NCBI RefSeq assembly: GCF_000313755.1
Contig: NZ_AMZB01000135.1
Coordinates: forward strand, 1-64,000
Length of the DNA stretch: 64,000 nt
Direction: 5' to 3'
Source: Pseudomonas nitroreducens TX1
GTDB taxonomy: Bacteria; Pseudomonadota; Gammaproteobacteria; Pseudomonadales; Pseudomonadaceae
Shown: in pieces, positions 17,596-26,497 of the stretch
Position numbering within the stretch: position 1 is the first letter of the stretch
Layout: the number at the start of each line of letters is the position of its first letter
Translations under genes and position numbers: made by a program
The notes under the pieces: generated by a model
What the model saw: the letters and a program-made list of their open reading frames with translations, nothing else
Told to the model about the DNA's origin: nothing
Database searches by the model: none

Positions 17596-18510
17596 TCACC
17601 CAAGCGCCTGGATCGCACCCATCACCACCAGCAGGCTGGCGCCGGCCAGCAAGGTCTGCAGCGTGATGATCCCGGCCATCAGCCCGCTCTCGCCGCCCAA
17701 CTGGCGGGTCAGCACGTAGGCGGTCGGGGCTGTGGGTAAGGCGAAGAACAGCACCAGCAGTGCGCTTTCCAGCGCCGGCAGTGCCAGCAGGCGGGCGATG
17801 GCGAAGGCCAAAAGCGGCATGGCCAGCAGGCGGATCGCACAGTTCCAGCCCAGCGCCGAGGCTTCCGCGCGCAGTTCCTGCGGCTGCAGCGCCGCCCCGA
17901 CGCAGAGCAGGCCCAGTGGCAGGCTGGCCACGGCGAGCAGGTTGAACAGCCGGTCCGTGCCGCCGGGCAGACCGATGCCCGTCACGTTGAGCAGGGCGCC
18001 GGCCACGCAGGCGAGGATCAGCGGATTCTTCACGATGGGCAGCAGCAGCGAACGCAGGCTGATTCCGCGTTCGGCGGTCAGCGCCCACACCGACATCACG
18101 TTCACCGTCGGCACCATCAGTGCCAGCATCAGCGCGGCCAGGGTCAGTCCCGGCTTGCCGTACAGGCTGCCGACGGCGGCAAGGCCCAGGTAGGTGTTGA
18201 AGCGCAGTACGCCTTGGGCAATGGCGCCGAAGCGCGCGGCGCTCCAGCCGCGCAGGCGCTTGAAGGCCAGCAGGGCGGTCCAGGCAATGCTCAGGCCCAG
18301 CATCACCGCCAGCGCCTGGCGGGCAAGGCCGGGGTCGTCCAGCGGTGCGCTGGCCAGGCTGCTGGCGAGCAGCGCGGGGAACAGGATGAAGTAGTTGAGG
18401 CGCTCCGCCGCCGGCCAGAAGGCGTCGCCGGGAAAGCCTTTGCGGCGCAGCACGAAGCCGCCCACGATCAGCGCGAACAACGGCCAGAGGGCCTGGAACA
18501 GAGCGGTCAC
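17596..18510 (-). CDS. AEC (auxin efflux carrier) family transporter
   Basis: A 304-residue membrane protein with about ten segments in two halves. The N-terminus TALFQALWPLFALIVGGFVLRRKG and the later KNPLILACVAGALLN motif near residue 165 are typical of the AEC/MdcF family. The only family-length start is GTG at 18508-18510; the in-frame extension to 18666 has no membrane or family character. Members export or import dicarboxylates such as malonate or malate; the substrate here is unknown. It stands alone on the minus strand. Confidence 0.8.
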   Translation of the reverse strand: MTALFQALWPLFALIVGGFVLRRKGFPGDAFWPAAERLNYFILFPALLASSLASAPLDDPGLARQALAVMLGLSIAWTALLAFKRLRGWSAARFGAIAQGVLRFNTYLGLAAVGSLYGKPGLTLAALMLALMVPTVNVMSVWALTAERGISLRSLLLPIVKNPLILACVAGALLNVTGIGLPGGTDRLFNLLAVASLPLGLLCVGAALQPQELRAEASALGWNCAIRLLAMPLLAFAIARLLALPALESALLVLFFALPTAPTAYVLTRQLGGESGLMAGIITLQTLLAGASLLVVMGAIQALG

Positions 18511-19066
18511 GGCAACCCCGCGATGGTGGTGGGAGCGGGCATCTTGCCGAGGGCGTGGAGGGAAGGGCAAGGCGTGTGGATAAGTTTCTGCTTCTGTCCG
18601 GAGTCGTTTTCCACAACCGGGTGCGGTGTGGAAAACCTTGTCCACAGGGCCGGCGAAGCCGTTCACCTCCCGTCGGCGTGAGCAGCACAGAACTGCCTGC
18701 CACTGAAACCGCTTCCGGCATCGTGGCGCCGAGTGGGCCGATTGCCGTCACTGGTGGGTTGCGTGCGTTGGCGGAGTTCGGCCGCATGCCGATGACGGAA
18801 TCGCATCGGCGCGCCCCGGACGTCCGCTGCGCCACGCTGGTGCAATTTCACGCGCAAGGCAGCTTTTTCTTATGGCGCAACGACATATTTAATAATTTTC
18901 CGAGCCTCCCGCTTCGGCCACCATCGGTCTGTCAGACATGTCGCGAGACAAAGCCTTCAGACGCTGGGCCATAGAGCCCGATGCCGCCCATGTCCCGGTT
19001 CTACCGGCCTCCTGGCCACTGCCGCAGTAAATCAACAACAAAGCCAAATGGCTGTGGGAGTGCTTC
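18511..19066. promoter_or_regulatory. Divergent regulatory gap before the NitT/TauT ABC operon
   Basis: 556 bases without a convincing gene. A short AT-rich stretch (ATATTTAATAATTTT, 18886-18900) is the best -10 type region for the rightward operon. A DnaA-box-like nonamer is at 18575-18583. No strong inverted repeat or sigma-54 element was found. Confidence 0.4.
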
Positions 19067-20041
19067 ATGATCAAGTCCTTGCTCGTGCGTTCCATCGCGT
19101 GTTCCGCCCTGGCTCTCGCCGCCGTTTCCGGCGCGCAGGCCGGCACCCTGTCCATCGGCCACACCACCTGGGTCGGCTACGGCACCCTGTACCTGGCCCG
19201 TGACCTGGGCTACTTCAAGGAACAGGGCCTGGACCTGCAGCTGACCACCATCGAGGAAGCCTCGATGTACATGGCGGCCCAGGCTTCCGGCCAGCTCTCC
19301 GGCTCCGCCTCCACCATCGACGAAATCCTCAAGTACCGGCCCAAGTTCTGCTTCAAGGCCGTGGCCGCGCTGGACGACAGCCACGGCGGCGACGGCGTCC
19401 TGGTGGGCAAGGACGTCACCTCCCTGGCCCAGCTCAAGGGCCAGGAAGTGGCGGTGAACGAAGGCTCCGTCTCGCAGTTCTGGCTGTCCTACCTGCTCAA
19501 GCACGCCGGCATGAGCATGGCCGACATCAAGGTGCAGAACATGACCGCCGATGACGCAGCCAGCGCCTTCATCGCCGGCCGCGTGCCCGCCGCGGTGACC
19601 TGGGAACCGCACCTCTCGCTGGTTCGCGAAAAGCAGCAGGGCAAGGTGCTGGTGGACAGCTCCACGACCCCCGGCGTGATCGTCGACGTGGTCGCCCTCA
19701 ACTGCGACGTCATCGAGAAGCAGCCCGAGGACGTGAAGGCCCTGGTGAAAGGCCTGTACAAGGCCGTGCAGTACACCAAGGAGCATCCGGACGAGGCCTA
19801 CGCGATCATGGCCAAGGGCGTCGGCGGCTACCTCGCCGATCCCAAGGCCCTGGCCGATGCCGCCAAGGGCGTGCGCTTCTACGACAAGGCGATGAGCGAG
19901 CAGCTCATGGGCACCCCCGGCAAGCCCGGCGACATCAAGGGCCTGATCCGTCTCGCCAACGAGACCTGGAGCGGCCTGCAGGGCAAGCGCCTGGAAGTCA
20001 GCTACGACGACCTGGTCGACCCGCGCTTCGTCTCCGAGTAA
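19067..20041 (+). CDS. NitT/TauT-type ABC substrate-binding protein
   Basis: A 324-residue periplasmic binding protein: signal peptide ending near GAQA, then the SsuA/THI5-like fold (IGHTTWVGYGTLYLARDLGYFKE, then a MYMAAQASGQLSGSAST segment that lines the ligand site in relatives). TGGGAG precedes the ATG. It is the first gene of a three-gene importer with the permease and ATPase behind it. The family imports nitrate, taurine, sulfonates, thiamin precursors and similar anions or amines; the ligand here cannot be read from sequence. A GMC oxidoreductase follows downstream. Confidence 0.82.
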   Translation: MIKSLLVRSIACSALALAAVSGAQAGTLSIGHTTWVGYGTLYLARDLGYFKEQGLDLQLTTIEEASMYMAAQASGQLSGSASTIDEILKYRPKFCFKAVAALDDSHGGDGVLVGKDVTSLAQLKGQEVAVNEGSVSQFWLSYLLKHAGMSMADIKVQNMTADDAASAFIAGRVPAAVTWEPHLSLVREKQQGKVLVDSSTTPGVIVDVVALNCDVIEKQPEDVKALVKGLYKAVQYTKEHPDEAYAIMAKGVGGYLADPKALADAAKGVRFYDKAMSEQLMGTPGKPGDIKGLIRLANETWSGLQGKRLEVSYDDLVDPRFVSE

Positions 20042-20099
20042 ACCGTCTCACTCTTGTCCCCGCGGGCGGCCTGGCGCCGCTCGCCTGGAGGAATCCGCG

Positions 20100-20906
20100 A
20101 TGCCTCGTCGTTCGCAATCCTGGCTCAGCCGTTGCCTGACGCCCAAGGTCGACCTGCCGCTGAAGCTGGTCTGGTCCGCCGGCACCCTGTGCTGGCTGCT
20201 CGTGTTCGGCCTGTGGGCCGGGCTTTCCTACGGCGGCGTGGTGCCGGCGATGTTCCTGCCTACCCCGGACGCGGTGCTTGCGGCCGGCGTGCGCCTGGCC
20301 AGTGACGGCACCCTCGCCACCCACGTGATGGCCAGCGTCAAGGTGGTGATGATCGGCTTCATCGTCTCCTCGCTGGTGGCGGTGCCGCTGGGGCTACTGA
20401 TGGGCAGCTTCCGCATCGTCCAGGCCTTCCTCGAACCGCTGGTGAACTTCATCCGCTACCTGCCGGTGACCTCCTTCGTACCGCTGTTCATCCTGTGGAT
20501 CGGCATCGGCCTGGAACAGCGCGTCACCGTGATCATCTTCGGCGTGTTCTTCCAGCAACTGGTGATGATCGCCGACGTCTCCCGCAGCGTCGCCAAGGAC
20601 CTGGTCAACGCCTCCTACACCCTGGGTTGCAACCGCCGCGACGTGGTCCTCCACGTGCTCGGCCCGGCCTCGCTGCCCGGCGTGCTCGACACCCTGCGCG
20701 TGACCATGGGCTGGGCCTGGACCTATCTGGTGGTCGCCGAACTGGTCGCCGCCTCCAGCGGCCTGGGCTACATCAGCCTGAAGGCCATGCGCGGCTTCCA
20801 GGTCGACGTGATCTTCCTGGCGATCGCCATCATCGGCCTGCTCGGCCTGATCACCGACCAACTCTTCCGATTCATTCGACTGAAGGTGGCGTCATGGGCG
20901 CAGTAG
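20100..20906 (+). CDS. ABC transporter permease, SsuC/TauC type
   Basis: A 268-residue permease with about six membrane segments and the EAA-like coupling loop near residue 172 (ASYTLGCNRRDVVLHVLGPASLPG). GGAGGA precedes the ATG. It overlaps the ATPase start by 13 bases, indicating translational coupling. It forms the membrane channel of the NitT/TauT-type importer. Confidence 0.85.
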   Translation: MPRRSQSWLSRCLTPKVDLPLKLVWSAGTLCWLLVFGLWAGLSYGGVVPAMFLPTPDAVLAAGVRLASDGTLATHVMASVKVVMIGFIVSSLVAVPLGLLMGSFRIVQAFLEPLVNFIRYLPVTSFVPLFILWIGIGLEQRVTVIIFGVFFQQLVMIADVSRSVAKDLVNASYTLGCNRRDVVLHVLGPASLPGVLDTLRVTMGWAWTYLVVAELVAASSGLGYISLKAMRGFQVDVIFLAIAIIGLLGLITDQLFRFIRLKVASWAQ

Positions 20907-21727
20907 CGATCAAGCAGGAAGAACAAGCCGTGACCGGCCAGCCAGCCGCCAACCCGGCCCGCCTGCGGGTGGAGAACGTCAGCCTGCGCTACCGCACGCC
21001 GGAAGGCGGCACCTTCAGCGCACTGGAGAACGTTTCCTTCGAAGTGCCGGACCAGCAGTTCGCCGTCATCGTCGGCCCCTCCGGCTGCGGCAAGTCGAGC
21101 CTGCTCTACCTCACCGCCGGCCTGGCCGAGCCCACCGACGGCGACATCTACGTCGGCGGGCAGTTGGTCGACGGCCCTGGCGCCGACCGCGGCATGGTGT
21201 TCCAGAGCTATACGCTGTTCCCCTGGCTCACCGTGCGCCAGAACGTCGAGTTCGGCCTGAAACGCCGCGGCATGCCGGCGGCCGAGCGCCGCGAGATCGT
21301 CGACTACTACCTCGACGAAGTCGGCCTGCGCCGCTTCGAGAACAACTACCCCAAGCAGCTCTCCGGCGGAATGATGCAGCGCGTGGCGATCGCCCGCGCG
21401 CTGGCCAACGACCCGCAGATCCTGCTGATGGACGAGCCCTTCGGCGCCCTCGACAGCCAGACCCGCATGCAGATGCAGCAACTGCTGCTGCGCGTGTGGG
21501 ACCACAGCAAGAAGACCGTGGTGTTCGTCACCCACGACATCGACGAGGCCATCCTGCTGGGCGACCGCGTCTATGTCATGGGTGCGCGCCCAGGCCGCAT
21601 CAAGCGCATCCTCGACGTGCCCATCGAGCGCCCGCGCTCGCTGGACATGGTCATGGACCGCACGTTCATCGAGATGAAGCGCGAAATCCTCGGGCTGCTC
21701 CACGACGACCTGGAAGAAGCGCACTGA
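20894..21727 (+). CDS. ABC transporter ATP-binding protein, SsuB/TauB type
   Basis: A 277-residue ATPase: Walker A GPSGCGKSS at 61-69, Q-loop VFQSYTLFPW near 100, signature LSGGMMQRV near 156, Walker B ILLMDEP near 177 and the H-loop FVTHDIDEA near 212. The frame is open far upstream, but ATG 20894 inside the permease end is the natural start. It powers the importer encoded by the two preceding genes. A degenerate CCCTCTCCC-type repeat follows it. Confidence 0.87.
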   Translation: MGAVAIKQEEQAVTGQPAANPARLRVENVSLRYRTPEGGTFSALENVSFEVPDQQFAVIVGPSGCGKSSLLYLTAGLAEPTDGDIYVGGQLVDGPGADRGMVFQSYTLFPWLTVRQNVEFGLKRRGMPAAERREIVDYYLDEVGLRRFENNYPKQLSGGMMQRVAIARALANDPQILLMDEPFGALDSQTRMQMQQLLLRVWDHSKKTVVFVTHDIDEAILLGDRVYVMGARPGRIKRILDVPIERPRSLDMVMDRTFIEMKREILGLLHDDLEEAH

Positions 21728-21864
21728 CCTGCCGCCGGCTGGCGCCTCCTGCAGGGCGCCAGCCGATGCGGTGATTCGCTGCAGCACCGTTCGGCCCCCT
21801 TTCCCATTGGGAGAGGGTTGGGGTGAGGGGTTCTGCCATTCACGCAAGGACCCAAGGAAACCCC

Positions 21865-23487
21865 ATGTCCAACGATTCCACCTACGACTATCTCATCGTC
21901 GGCGCCGGTTCCGCCGGCTGCGTGCTGGCCAACCGCCTGAGCGCCGACCCGGCCGTGCGCGTCTGCCTGCTGGAAGCCGGCGGCAGCGACGCCAGCCCTC
22001 GCGTGCAGACGCCGGCCGGCACCATCACGCTGTACAAGAGCAAGGTGTTCAGCTGGAACTTCTATTCCGCGCCGCAGAAGCGCCTGAACAACCGCTCGTT
22101 GCATTGCCCGCGCGGCAAGGCGCTGGGCGGCTCCAGTTCGATGAACAGCATGATCTACATCCGCGGCCACGCCTCCGACTACGACCGCTGGGAAGCCGAA
22201 GGCTGCCCAGGCTGGGGCTGGAAGGACGTGCTGCCGTTCTTCAAGAAATCCGAACGCAACCTGCTCGGCCAGGACCCGGCGCTGCACGGCACCCTCGGTG
22301 AGCTGGTGGTGGACAAGCCGCGCGACCCCAACCCGCTGTCGCAGCTGTTCATCAAGGCCGGCGAGCGTATTGGCCTGCGCCGCAACGATGACTTCAACGG
22401 CCGCGAATTCGAGGGCGTGGGCATCTACAACCTGACCCAGAAGGACGCCAAGCGCCTGAGCAGCTACCGCGCCTTCGTCGCGCCGCTGCAGCGCAACAAC
22501 CTCACCGTGCTGACCAACCGCCAGGTGGGTCGCCTGCTGCTCGAAGGCGAGCGTGTCGCCGGCCTCGAACTGCGCGGCGGCGAACGCCTGCTGGCGCGCC
22601 GGGAGGTGATCCTCTCGGCCGGTTCCCTCGGCTCGCCGCAGATCCTTCTGGCTTCCGGCATCGGCCCGGCTGCCGAGCTGAAGGCTGCGGGCATCCCGGT
22701 GAACCATGACCTGCCGGGCGTGGGCAAGAACCTCCAGGACCACCTCGACGGCCTAGTCACCGTCCGCTCGCCGAGCCCGCTGAGCCTGGGTTTCTCCCTC
22801 GGCTCGCTGCCGCAGATCCTGCTCTCGCCGTTCAAGTACCTGCTGGCGAAGAAGGGCTGGCTGACCACCAACTATGTCGAGGCCGGTGGCTTCGCGCGTA
22901 CGCCGCTGGCCGATTCGCTGGCCGATGTGCAGTTCCACTTCGTGCCCGGCTACCGCAGCCACCGTGGCCGCCTGTTCGAGTGGGGCCATGGCTACGCCGT
23001 GCATACCTGTGTACTGCGTCCGAAAAGCATCGGCGAACTGCGCGTGAAGCAGGGTGGCGACATCGAGATCGACTACAACTTCCTCGCCAACGAAGAAGAC
23101 GGCCGCGTGCTGGTGGAAGGCGTCAAGCTGGCGCGCAGGATCCTCGCCCAGCCGGAATTCGACAATATCCGTGGTGCCGAGATGCTCCCCGGTCCGCAGG
23201 TACAGACCGACGAGCAGCTGCTTGAGCACCTGCGCGAATACGCCGCCACCGTGTTCCACCCGGTGGGCACCTGCAAGATGGGTGAGGACGCGATGGCCGT
23301 GGTCGACCTGCGCCTGCGCGTGCACGGCCTGAAGGGTCTGCGCGTGGTGGATGCGTCGATCATGCCGACGCTGATCAGCGGCAATACCAACGCGCCCTGC
23401 ATCATGCTCGGCGAGCGCGCGGCGGCGATGATCCTCGAGGACAGCCGCGAGCATGCAGCGGCTCCCGCCCACGCCGTGCCAGCCTGA
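21865..23487 (+). CDS. GMC family FAD-dependent alcohol/choline dehydrogenase-like oxidoreductase
   Basis: A 540-residue flavoprotein. The FAD dinucleotide motif GAGSAG is at residues 12-17; GMC signatures are PRGKALGGSSSMNSMIYIRG near 80 and the second one near 260 (GSLGSPQILLASGIGP). The catalytic region has FHPVGTCKMG near 470, with the proton-accepting His, and NTNAPCIMLGERAA near 513. AAGGAA precedes ATG 21865. It oxidizes an alcohol with FAD; choline dehydrogenase BetA is a relative, but there is no betB or betI partner here. It probably acts on the product of the ABC importer just upstream, since both are on the same strand. Confidence 0.83.
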   Translation: MSNDSTYDYLIVGAGSAGCVLANRLSADPAVRVCLLEAGGSDASPRVQTPAGTITLYKSKVFSWNFYSAPQKRLNNRSLHCPRGKALGGSSSMNSMIYIRGHASDYDRWEAEGCPGWGWKDVLPFFKKSERNLLGQDPALHGTLGELVVDKPRDPNPLSQLFIKAGERIGLRRNDDFNGREFEGVGIYNLTQKDAKRLSSYRAFVAPLQRNNLTVLTNRQVGRLLLEGERVAGLELRGGERLLARREVILSAGSLGSPQILLASGIGPAAELKAAGIPVNHDLPGVGKNLQDHLDGLVTVRSPSPLSLGFSLGSLPQILLSPFKYLLAKKGWLTTNYVEAGGFARTPLADSLADVQFHFVPGYRSHRGRLFEWGHGYAVHTCVLRPKSIGELRVKQGGDIEIDYNFLANEEDGRVLVEGVKLARRILAQPEFDNIRGAEMLPGPQVQTDEQLLEHLREYAATVFHPVGTCKMGEDAMAVVDLRLRVHGLKGLRVVDASIMPTLISGNTNAPCIMLGERAAAMILEDSREHAAAPAHAVPA

Positions 23488-23496
23488 GCGGCTTCA

Positions 23497-23536
23497 TGTA
23501 GGAGCGAACTTGCTCGCGAACAAGCTCGCTCCTACA
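23497..23536. repeat. REP hairpin after the GMC gene
   Basis: Two inverted REP cores fused into one long hairpin: TGTAGGAGCGA at the left and TCGCTCCTACA at the right. A partial core, CGCTCCTACAACAGC, follows at about 23556. Confidence 0.8.
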
Positions 23537-23594
23537 GGGCTGGCTCTGCGATTTCCGCTCCTACAACAGCCAATCCGATGCTGTGGATAACCCT

Positions 23595-24065
23595 CTACAG
23601 CCCCAGCTCGCTCAGCGACGGATGATCGTCCGGCCTACGGCCCTGCGGCCAATGGAACAGGCGCTCGTCCTCGCCGATCGGCAGGTCGTTGATGCTGGCA
23701 TGGCGCTCGAACATCAGGCCGTTGTCGTCGAAGGCCCAGTTCTCGTTGCCGTAGGAACGGAACCAGTTGCCCGAGTCGTCGTGCCACTCGTAGGCGAAGC
23801 GCACGGCGATGCGGTTCTCGGTAAAGGCCCAGAGTTCCTTGATCAGCCGGTATTCCTGCTCGCGCACCCACTTGGCGGCAAGGAACTGCACGATCTGCTC
23901 CCGGCCCTGGACGAAGGTCGCGCGGTTGCGCCAACGGCTGTCCGGCGTATAGGCCAGCGAGACGCGGTGCGGATCGCGGCTGTTCCAGCCGTCCTCGGCG
24001 AGACGGACTTTCTGGATGGCGGTGTCGCGGGTGAAGGGCGGCAGTGGGGGACGGGCTTCGCTCAT
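23595..24065 (-). CDS. NTF2-like superfamily (DUF1348) protein
   Basis: A 156-residue single-domain protein of the nuclear-transport-factor-2-like fold: [26 protein letters not shown] near residue 23, then a strand-rich C-terminal half with [21 protein letters not shown]. This matches the DUF1348 family. CGGAGG precedes the ATG. It converges on the GMC gene across a REP hairpin and lies between it and cdhR. Often annotated as a SnoaL-like isomerase or binding protein, but the function is unknown. Confidence 0.8.
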   Translation of the reverse strand: MSEARPPLPPFTRDTAIQKVRLAEDGWNSRDPHRVSLAYTPDSRWRNRATFVQGREQIVQFLAAKWVREQEYRLIKELWAFTENRIAVRFAYEWHDDSGNWFRSYGNENWAFDDNGLMFERHASINDLPIGEDERLFHWPQGRRPDDHPSLSELGL

Positions 24066-24200
24066 GGTGCGCCTCCGAGGGCAGTGGGTGAGGAATCTGG
24101 TGCCCATCCTCCGCTTGGTCGGCGGATGGGTAAATGACGGTGATCCCACAGATATTGCCAAGTGCTCCTGAGAACGCTCCTGCTGCCGGTGTTACGCCGA

Positions 24201-24293
24201 TCCCTCTCCCTGGAGGGGACCGTTCGGTGCAGGATGAAACCTGGGTGACAGCCGGCTCTCCCTCTCCCTTCAGGGAGAGGGCTGGGGAGAGGG
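24201..24293. repeat. CCCTCTCCC-type inverted repeat element
   Basis: A degenerate left arm (TCCCTCTCCCTGGAGGGGA), a core with CGTTCGG...AGGATGAAAC, and a right arm CCCTCTCCCTTCAGGGAGAG followed by GGCTGGGGAGAGGG. It overlaps the 3' end of cdhR and supplies its last codons. Confidence 0.75.
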
Positions 24294-25268
24294 ACTCTTG
24301 GCCACAAATCCAGAACTGCCCGCCACCTTGCGCAACCCCACCCGATCCTGGCTCGGACATACGCCGAACTTCGCCCGATAGCTGCGCGACAGGTACGAGG
24401 GGGTCTCGAAGCCGCAGGCCACGCCGATCTCCAGCACGCTCATGTCGGTCTGGCGCAGCAGCTGGCGCGCCTTGTCCAGGCGCAGGCCGAGGTAGAAGTT
24501 CGACGGCGTGTCGTTCAGGTGCAGGCGGAACAGGCGCTCCAGCTGGCGCCGGGTCACCTGGATGCGCTCGGCCAGTTCCAGCGTGGTCAGCGGCGGTTCG
24601 GTGTGGCGCTCCATCTCGCCGATCACCTGCACCAGCTTGCGGTTGCTCACTCCGTAGCGGCTGGCGATCTGCAGGCGCTGGTGGTCCTGGCGGGTGCGGA
24701 TGCGCCCGACCACGAACTGCTCCGACACCTGCACCGCCAGCTCCGGCCCGTGGGCCTGGGCGATCAGGTCGAGCATCAGGTCGATGGACGCGGTACCCCC
24801 GGCCGAGGTGATGCGCGGTCCGTCGATCTCGAACAGTTCCTGGGTCGCCTGCACCTGTGGATAAGTCTCCCGGAAGGCATCCAGCGCCTCCCAGTGCACC
24901 GTACAGCGCTGGCGCTGCAGCAGGCCGGCCTCGGCCAGGACGAAGCTGCCGGTATCGATACCGCCCAGGGTCACGCCTTCGCGATCCAGGCGCTTGAGCC
25001 AGTGCCGCAGCGCCGGCGTGCAGGCGCGCAGCGGCTCGAAGCCCGCCACTACCAGTAGCGTGTCGCCCTCGCGCAGTGCTTCCAGGCCGCTGTCGGCGTT
25101 CATCGACATGCCGTTGCTGGCCAGCACCGGCCCGCCGTCCAGGCTCATCAGGTGCCAGCGATACAGCTCGCCGCGAAAACGGTTGGCCACCCTCAGGGGC
25201 TCCACCGCGGAGACGAAGCCCATCACGGAAAAACCGGGCAACAGCAGGAACCAGAAGTCTTGGGACAT
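24270..25268 (-). CDS. cdhR: Carnitine catabolism activator CdhR (GlxA/AraC family)
   Basis: A 332-residue regulator: N-terminal DJ-1/PfpI-like (GlxA) domain, beginning SQDFWFLLLPGFSVMGFVSA, and a C-terminal AraC helix-turn-helix pair with TRRQLERLFRLHL and the CGFETPSYLSRSYRAKFG segment. It is divergent from caiX-cdhCAB, the place of CdhR in P. aeruginosa, where it activates the carnitine operon in response to carnitine. ATG 25268 is chosen because the family N-terminus starts there; ribosome site weak. The last residues, KSPSPQPSP, are translated from a dispersed CCCTCTCCC repeat, so the C-terminal tail is probably not native. Confidence 0.85.
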   Translation of the reverse strand: MSQDFWFLLLPGFSVMGFVSAVEPLRVANRFRGELYRWHLMSLDGGPVLASNGMSMNADSGLEALREGDTLLVVAGFEPLRACTPALRHWLKRLDREGVTLGGIDTGSFVLAEAGLLQRQRCTVHWEALDAFRETYPQVQATQELFEIDGPRITSAGGTASIDLMLDLIAQAHGPELAVQVSEQFVVGRIRTRQDHQRLQIASRYGVSNRKLVQVIGEMERHTEPPLTTLELAERIQVTRRQLERLFRLHLNDTPSNFYLGLRLDKARQLLRQTDMSVLEIGVACGFETPSYLSRSYRAKFGVCPSQDRVGLRKVAGSSGFVAKSPSPQPSP

Positions 25269-25341
25269 GGCGGGTACCGTGCGGCTTGATGGCAGCGTGC
25301 CCATCGTTATGAACCAGGGACGTCGCCCTGGCAATCGGGGA

Positions 25342-25376
25342 GGTCGCTGCTGTGCAAGAGCTGGTCGCCGCAGTGC
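25342..25376. promoter_or_regulatory. Candidate CdhR operator, two direct repeats at 21 bp
   Basis: GGTCGCTGCTGTGC (25342-25355) and GGTCGCCGCAGTGC (25363-25376) match at 12 of 14 positions and are offset by exactly 21 bases, two helical turns, the usual geometry for an AraC-family dimer. On the other strand they read GCACAGCAGCGACC and GCACTGCGGCGACC, close to the motif upstream of cbcX. They lie 108-142 bases before caiX. Confidence 0.6.
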
Positions 25377-25483
25377 GATTCACCAGCCCTGCAGCTGCGT
25401 AACTTGATCACCACAGCCCCGTCAGGGGCCGCATGACACACAACAACGATAACCAACGCCGCAAAGGCCTTGAGGGAGAAGTC

Positions 25484-26422
25484 ATGAAGCTATCGATCAA
25501 AGCGCTCGGCTGCGCCGCGCTGATGCTCGCCGCCGGCAGCAGCTGGGCCGCCGAGCCCGCCCAGTGCCAGAACGTGCGCATGGGCAGCGTGAACTGGACC
25601 GACGTGGTGGCCAGCAGCGCCGTGGCCGAGGCCGTGCTCGACGGCCTGGGCTACACGGTCAAGCAGACCAGCGCCTCGCAGCAGATCATCCTCGCCGGCA
25701 TGGCCGACAAGCAACTCGACGTCTTCCTCGGCTACTGGCAACCGACCATGCAGCCGGTGGCCAAGCCCTACCTCGACAAGCAGCAGATCGACGTGATCAC
25801 TCCGCCGACCCTGCCCGACGCGCAGTCCACCTACGCCGTGCCGAGCTACGTCTACGACGGCGGTCTGAAGACCTTCGCCGACATCGCCAAGTTCAAGGAC
25901 AAGCTGGGCAACAAGATCTACCTGATCGAGCCCGGCAGCGGTTCCAACCGCATCACCGCGAAGATGATCGCCGACGACAAGTTCGGCCTGAGGGGCTTCC
26001 AGATCGTCGAGTCCAGCGAGGCCGGCATGCTCACTGCGGTCAAGCGCGCCATCAAGCGCAAGCAGTGGGTGGTGTTCTTCGGCTGGAAGCCGCACCCGAT
26101 GAACCTGCAGATCGACATGAAGTACCTCACCGGCAGCGACGACGTATTCGGCCCCAACGAAGGCTCCGCCACCGTTTCCATCATGACCGCCGGCGGCTAC
26201 CAGGCGCAGTGCGGCAACGTCGCCAAGCTGCTGCACAACCTCAAGTTCAGTAGCGAGCAGGTCAGCCAGGTCATGGTACCGATCCTTGACCGCAGCCAGC
26301 CGGTAGACGCCGCCAAGGCCTGGCTGAAACAGAACCCCGAGCCGCTCAAGGCCTGGCTCGAGGGCGTGACCACCTTCGATGGCAAGGATGGCTTTGCGGC
26401 CGTCCAGGCCTCACTGAAGTAA
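25484..26422 (+). CDS. caiX: Carnitine/betaine-binding periplasmic protein CaiX
   Basis: A 312-residue binding protein of the glycine betaine/carnitine/choline (OpuAC) class with a signal peptide cleaved near SSWA. Motifs shared with CbcX include VNWTDVVASSAVAEAVL, LDVFLGYWQPTM, YLIEPGSGSN and FFGWKPHPMN; aromatic residues in these segments usually cage the quaternary ammonium. GAGGGAGA precedes ATG 25484. No permease or ATPase accompanies it; in P. aeruginosa CaiX, ChoX and BetX share the CbcWV core, encoded 13 kb to the right here. First gene of the carnitine operon. Confidence 0.87.
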   Translation: MKLSIKALGCAALMLAAGSSWAAEPAQCQNVRMGSVNWTDVVASSAVAEAVLDGLGYTVKQTSASQQIILAGMADKQLDVFLGYWQPTMQPVAKPYLDKQQIDVITPPTLPDAQSTYAVPSYVYDGGLKTFADIAKFKDKLGNKIYLIEPGSGSNRITAKMIADDKFGLRGFQIVESSEAGMLTAVKRAIKRKQWVVFFGWKPHPMNLQIDMKYLTGSDDVFGPNEGSATVSIMTAGGYQAQCGNVAKLLHNLKFSSEQVSQVMVPILDRSQPVDAAKAWLKQNPEPLKAWLEGVTTFDGKDGFAAVQASLK

Positions 26423-26497
26423 CCCCCTGACACAGCACTCCCTGCGCGCGCTCTGTCGCGCAGGGCCTGCGTTCGCCCAGAAGAAAGGACAGCCACC

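Noticed and set aside
18511-19066. A sigma-54 promoter before the ABC operon
   Set aside because: TGGCGCAACGACATAT lacks the required TTGC element at the right spacing; no other match was found by eye.
21865-23487. Naming the GMC oxidoreductase betA
   Set aside because: GMC signatures are shared by many alcohol dehydrogenases; there is no betaine aldehyde dehydrogenase partner and the neighbours are an unrelated ABC importer.
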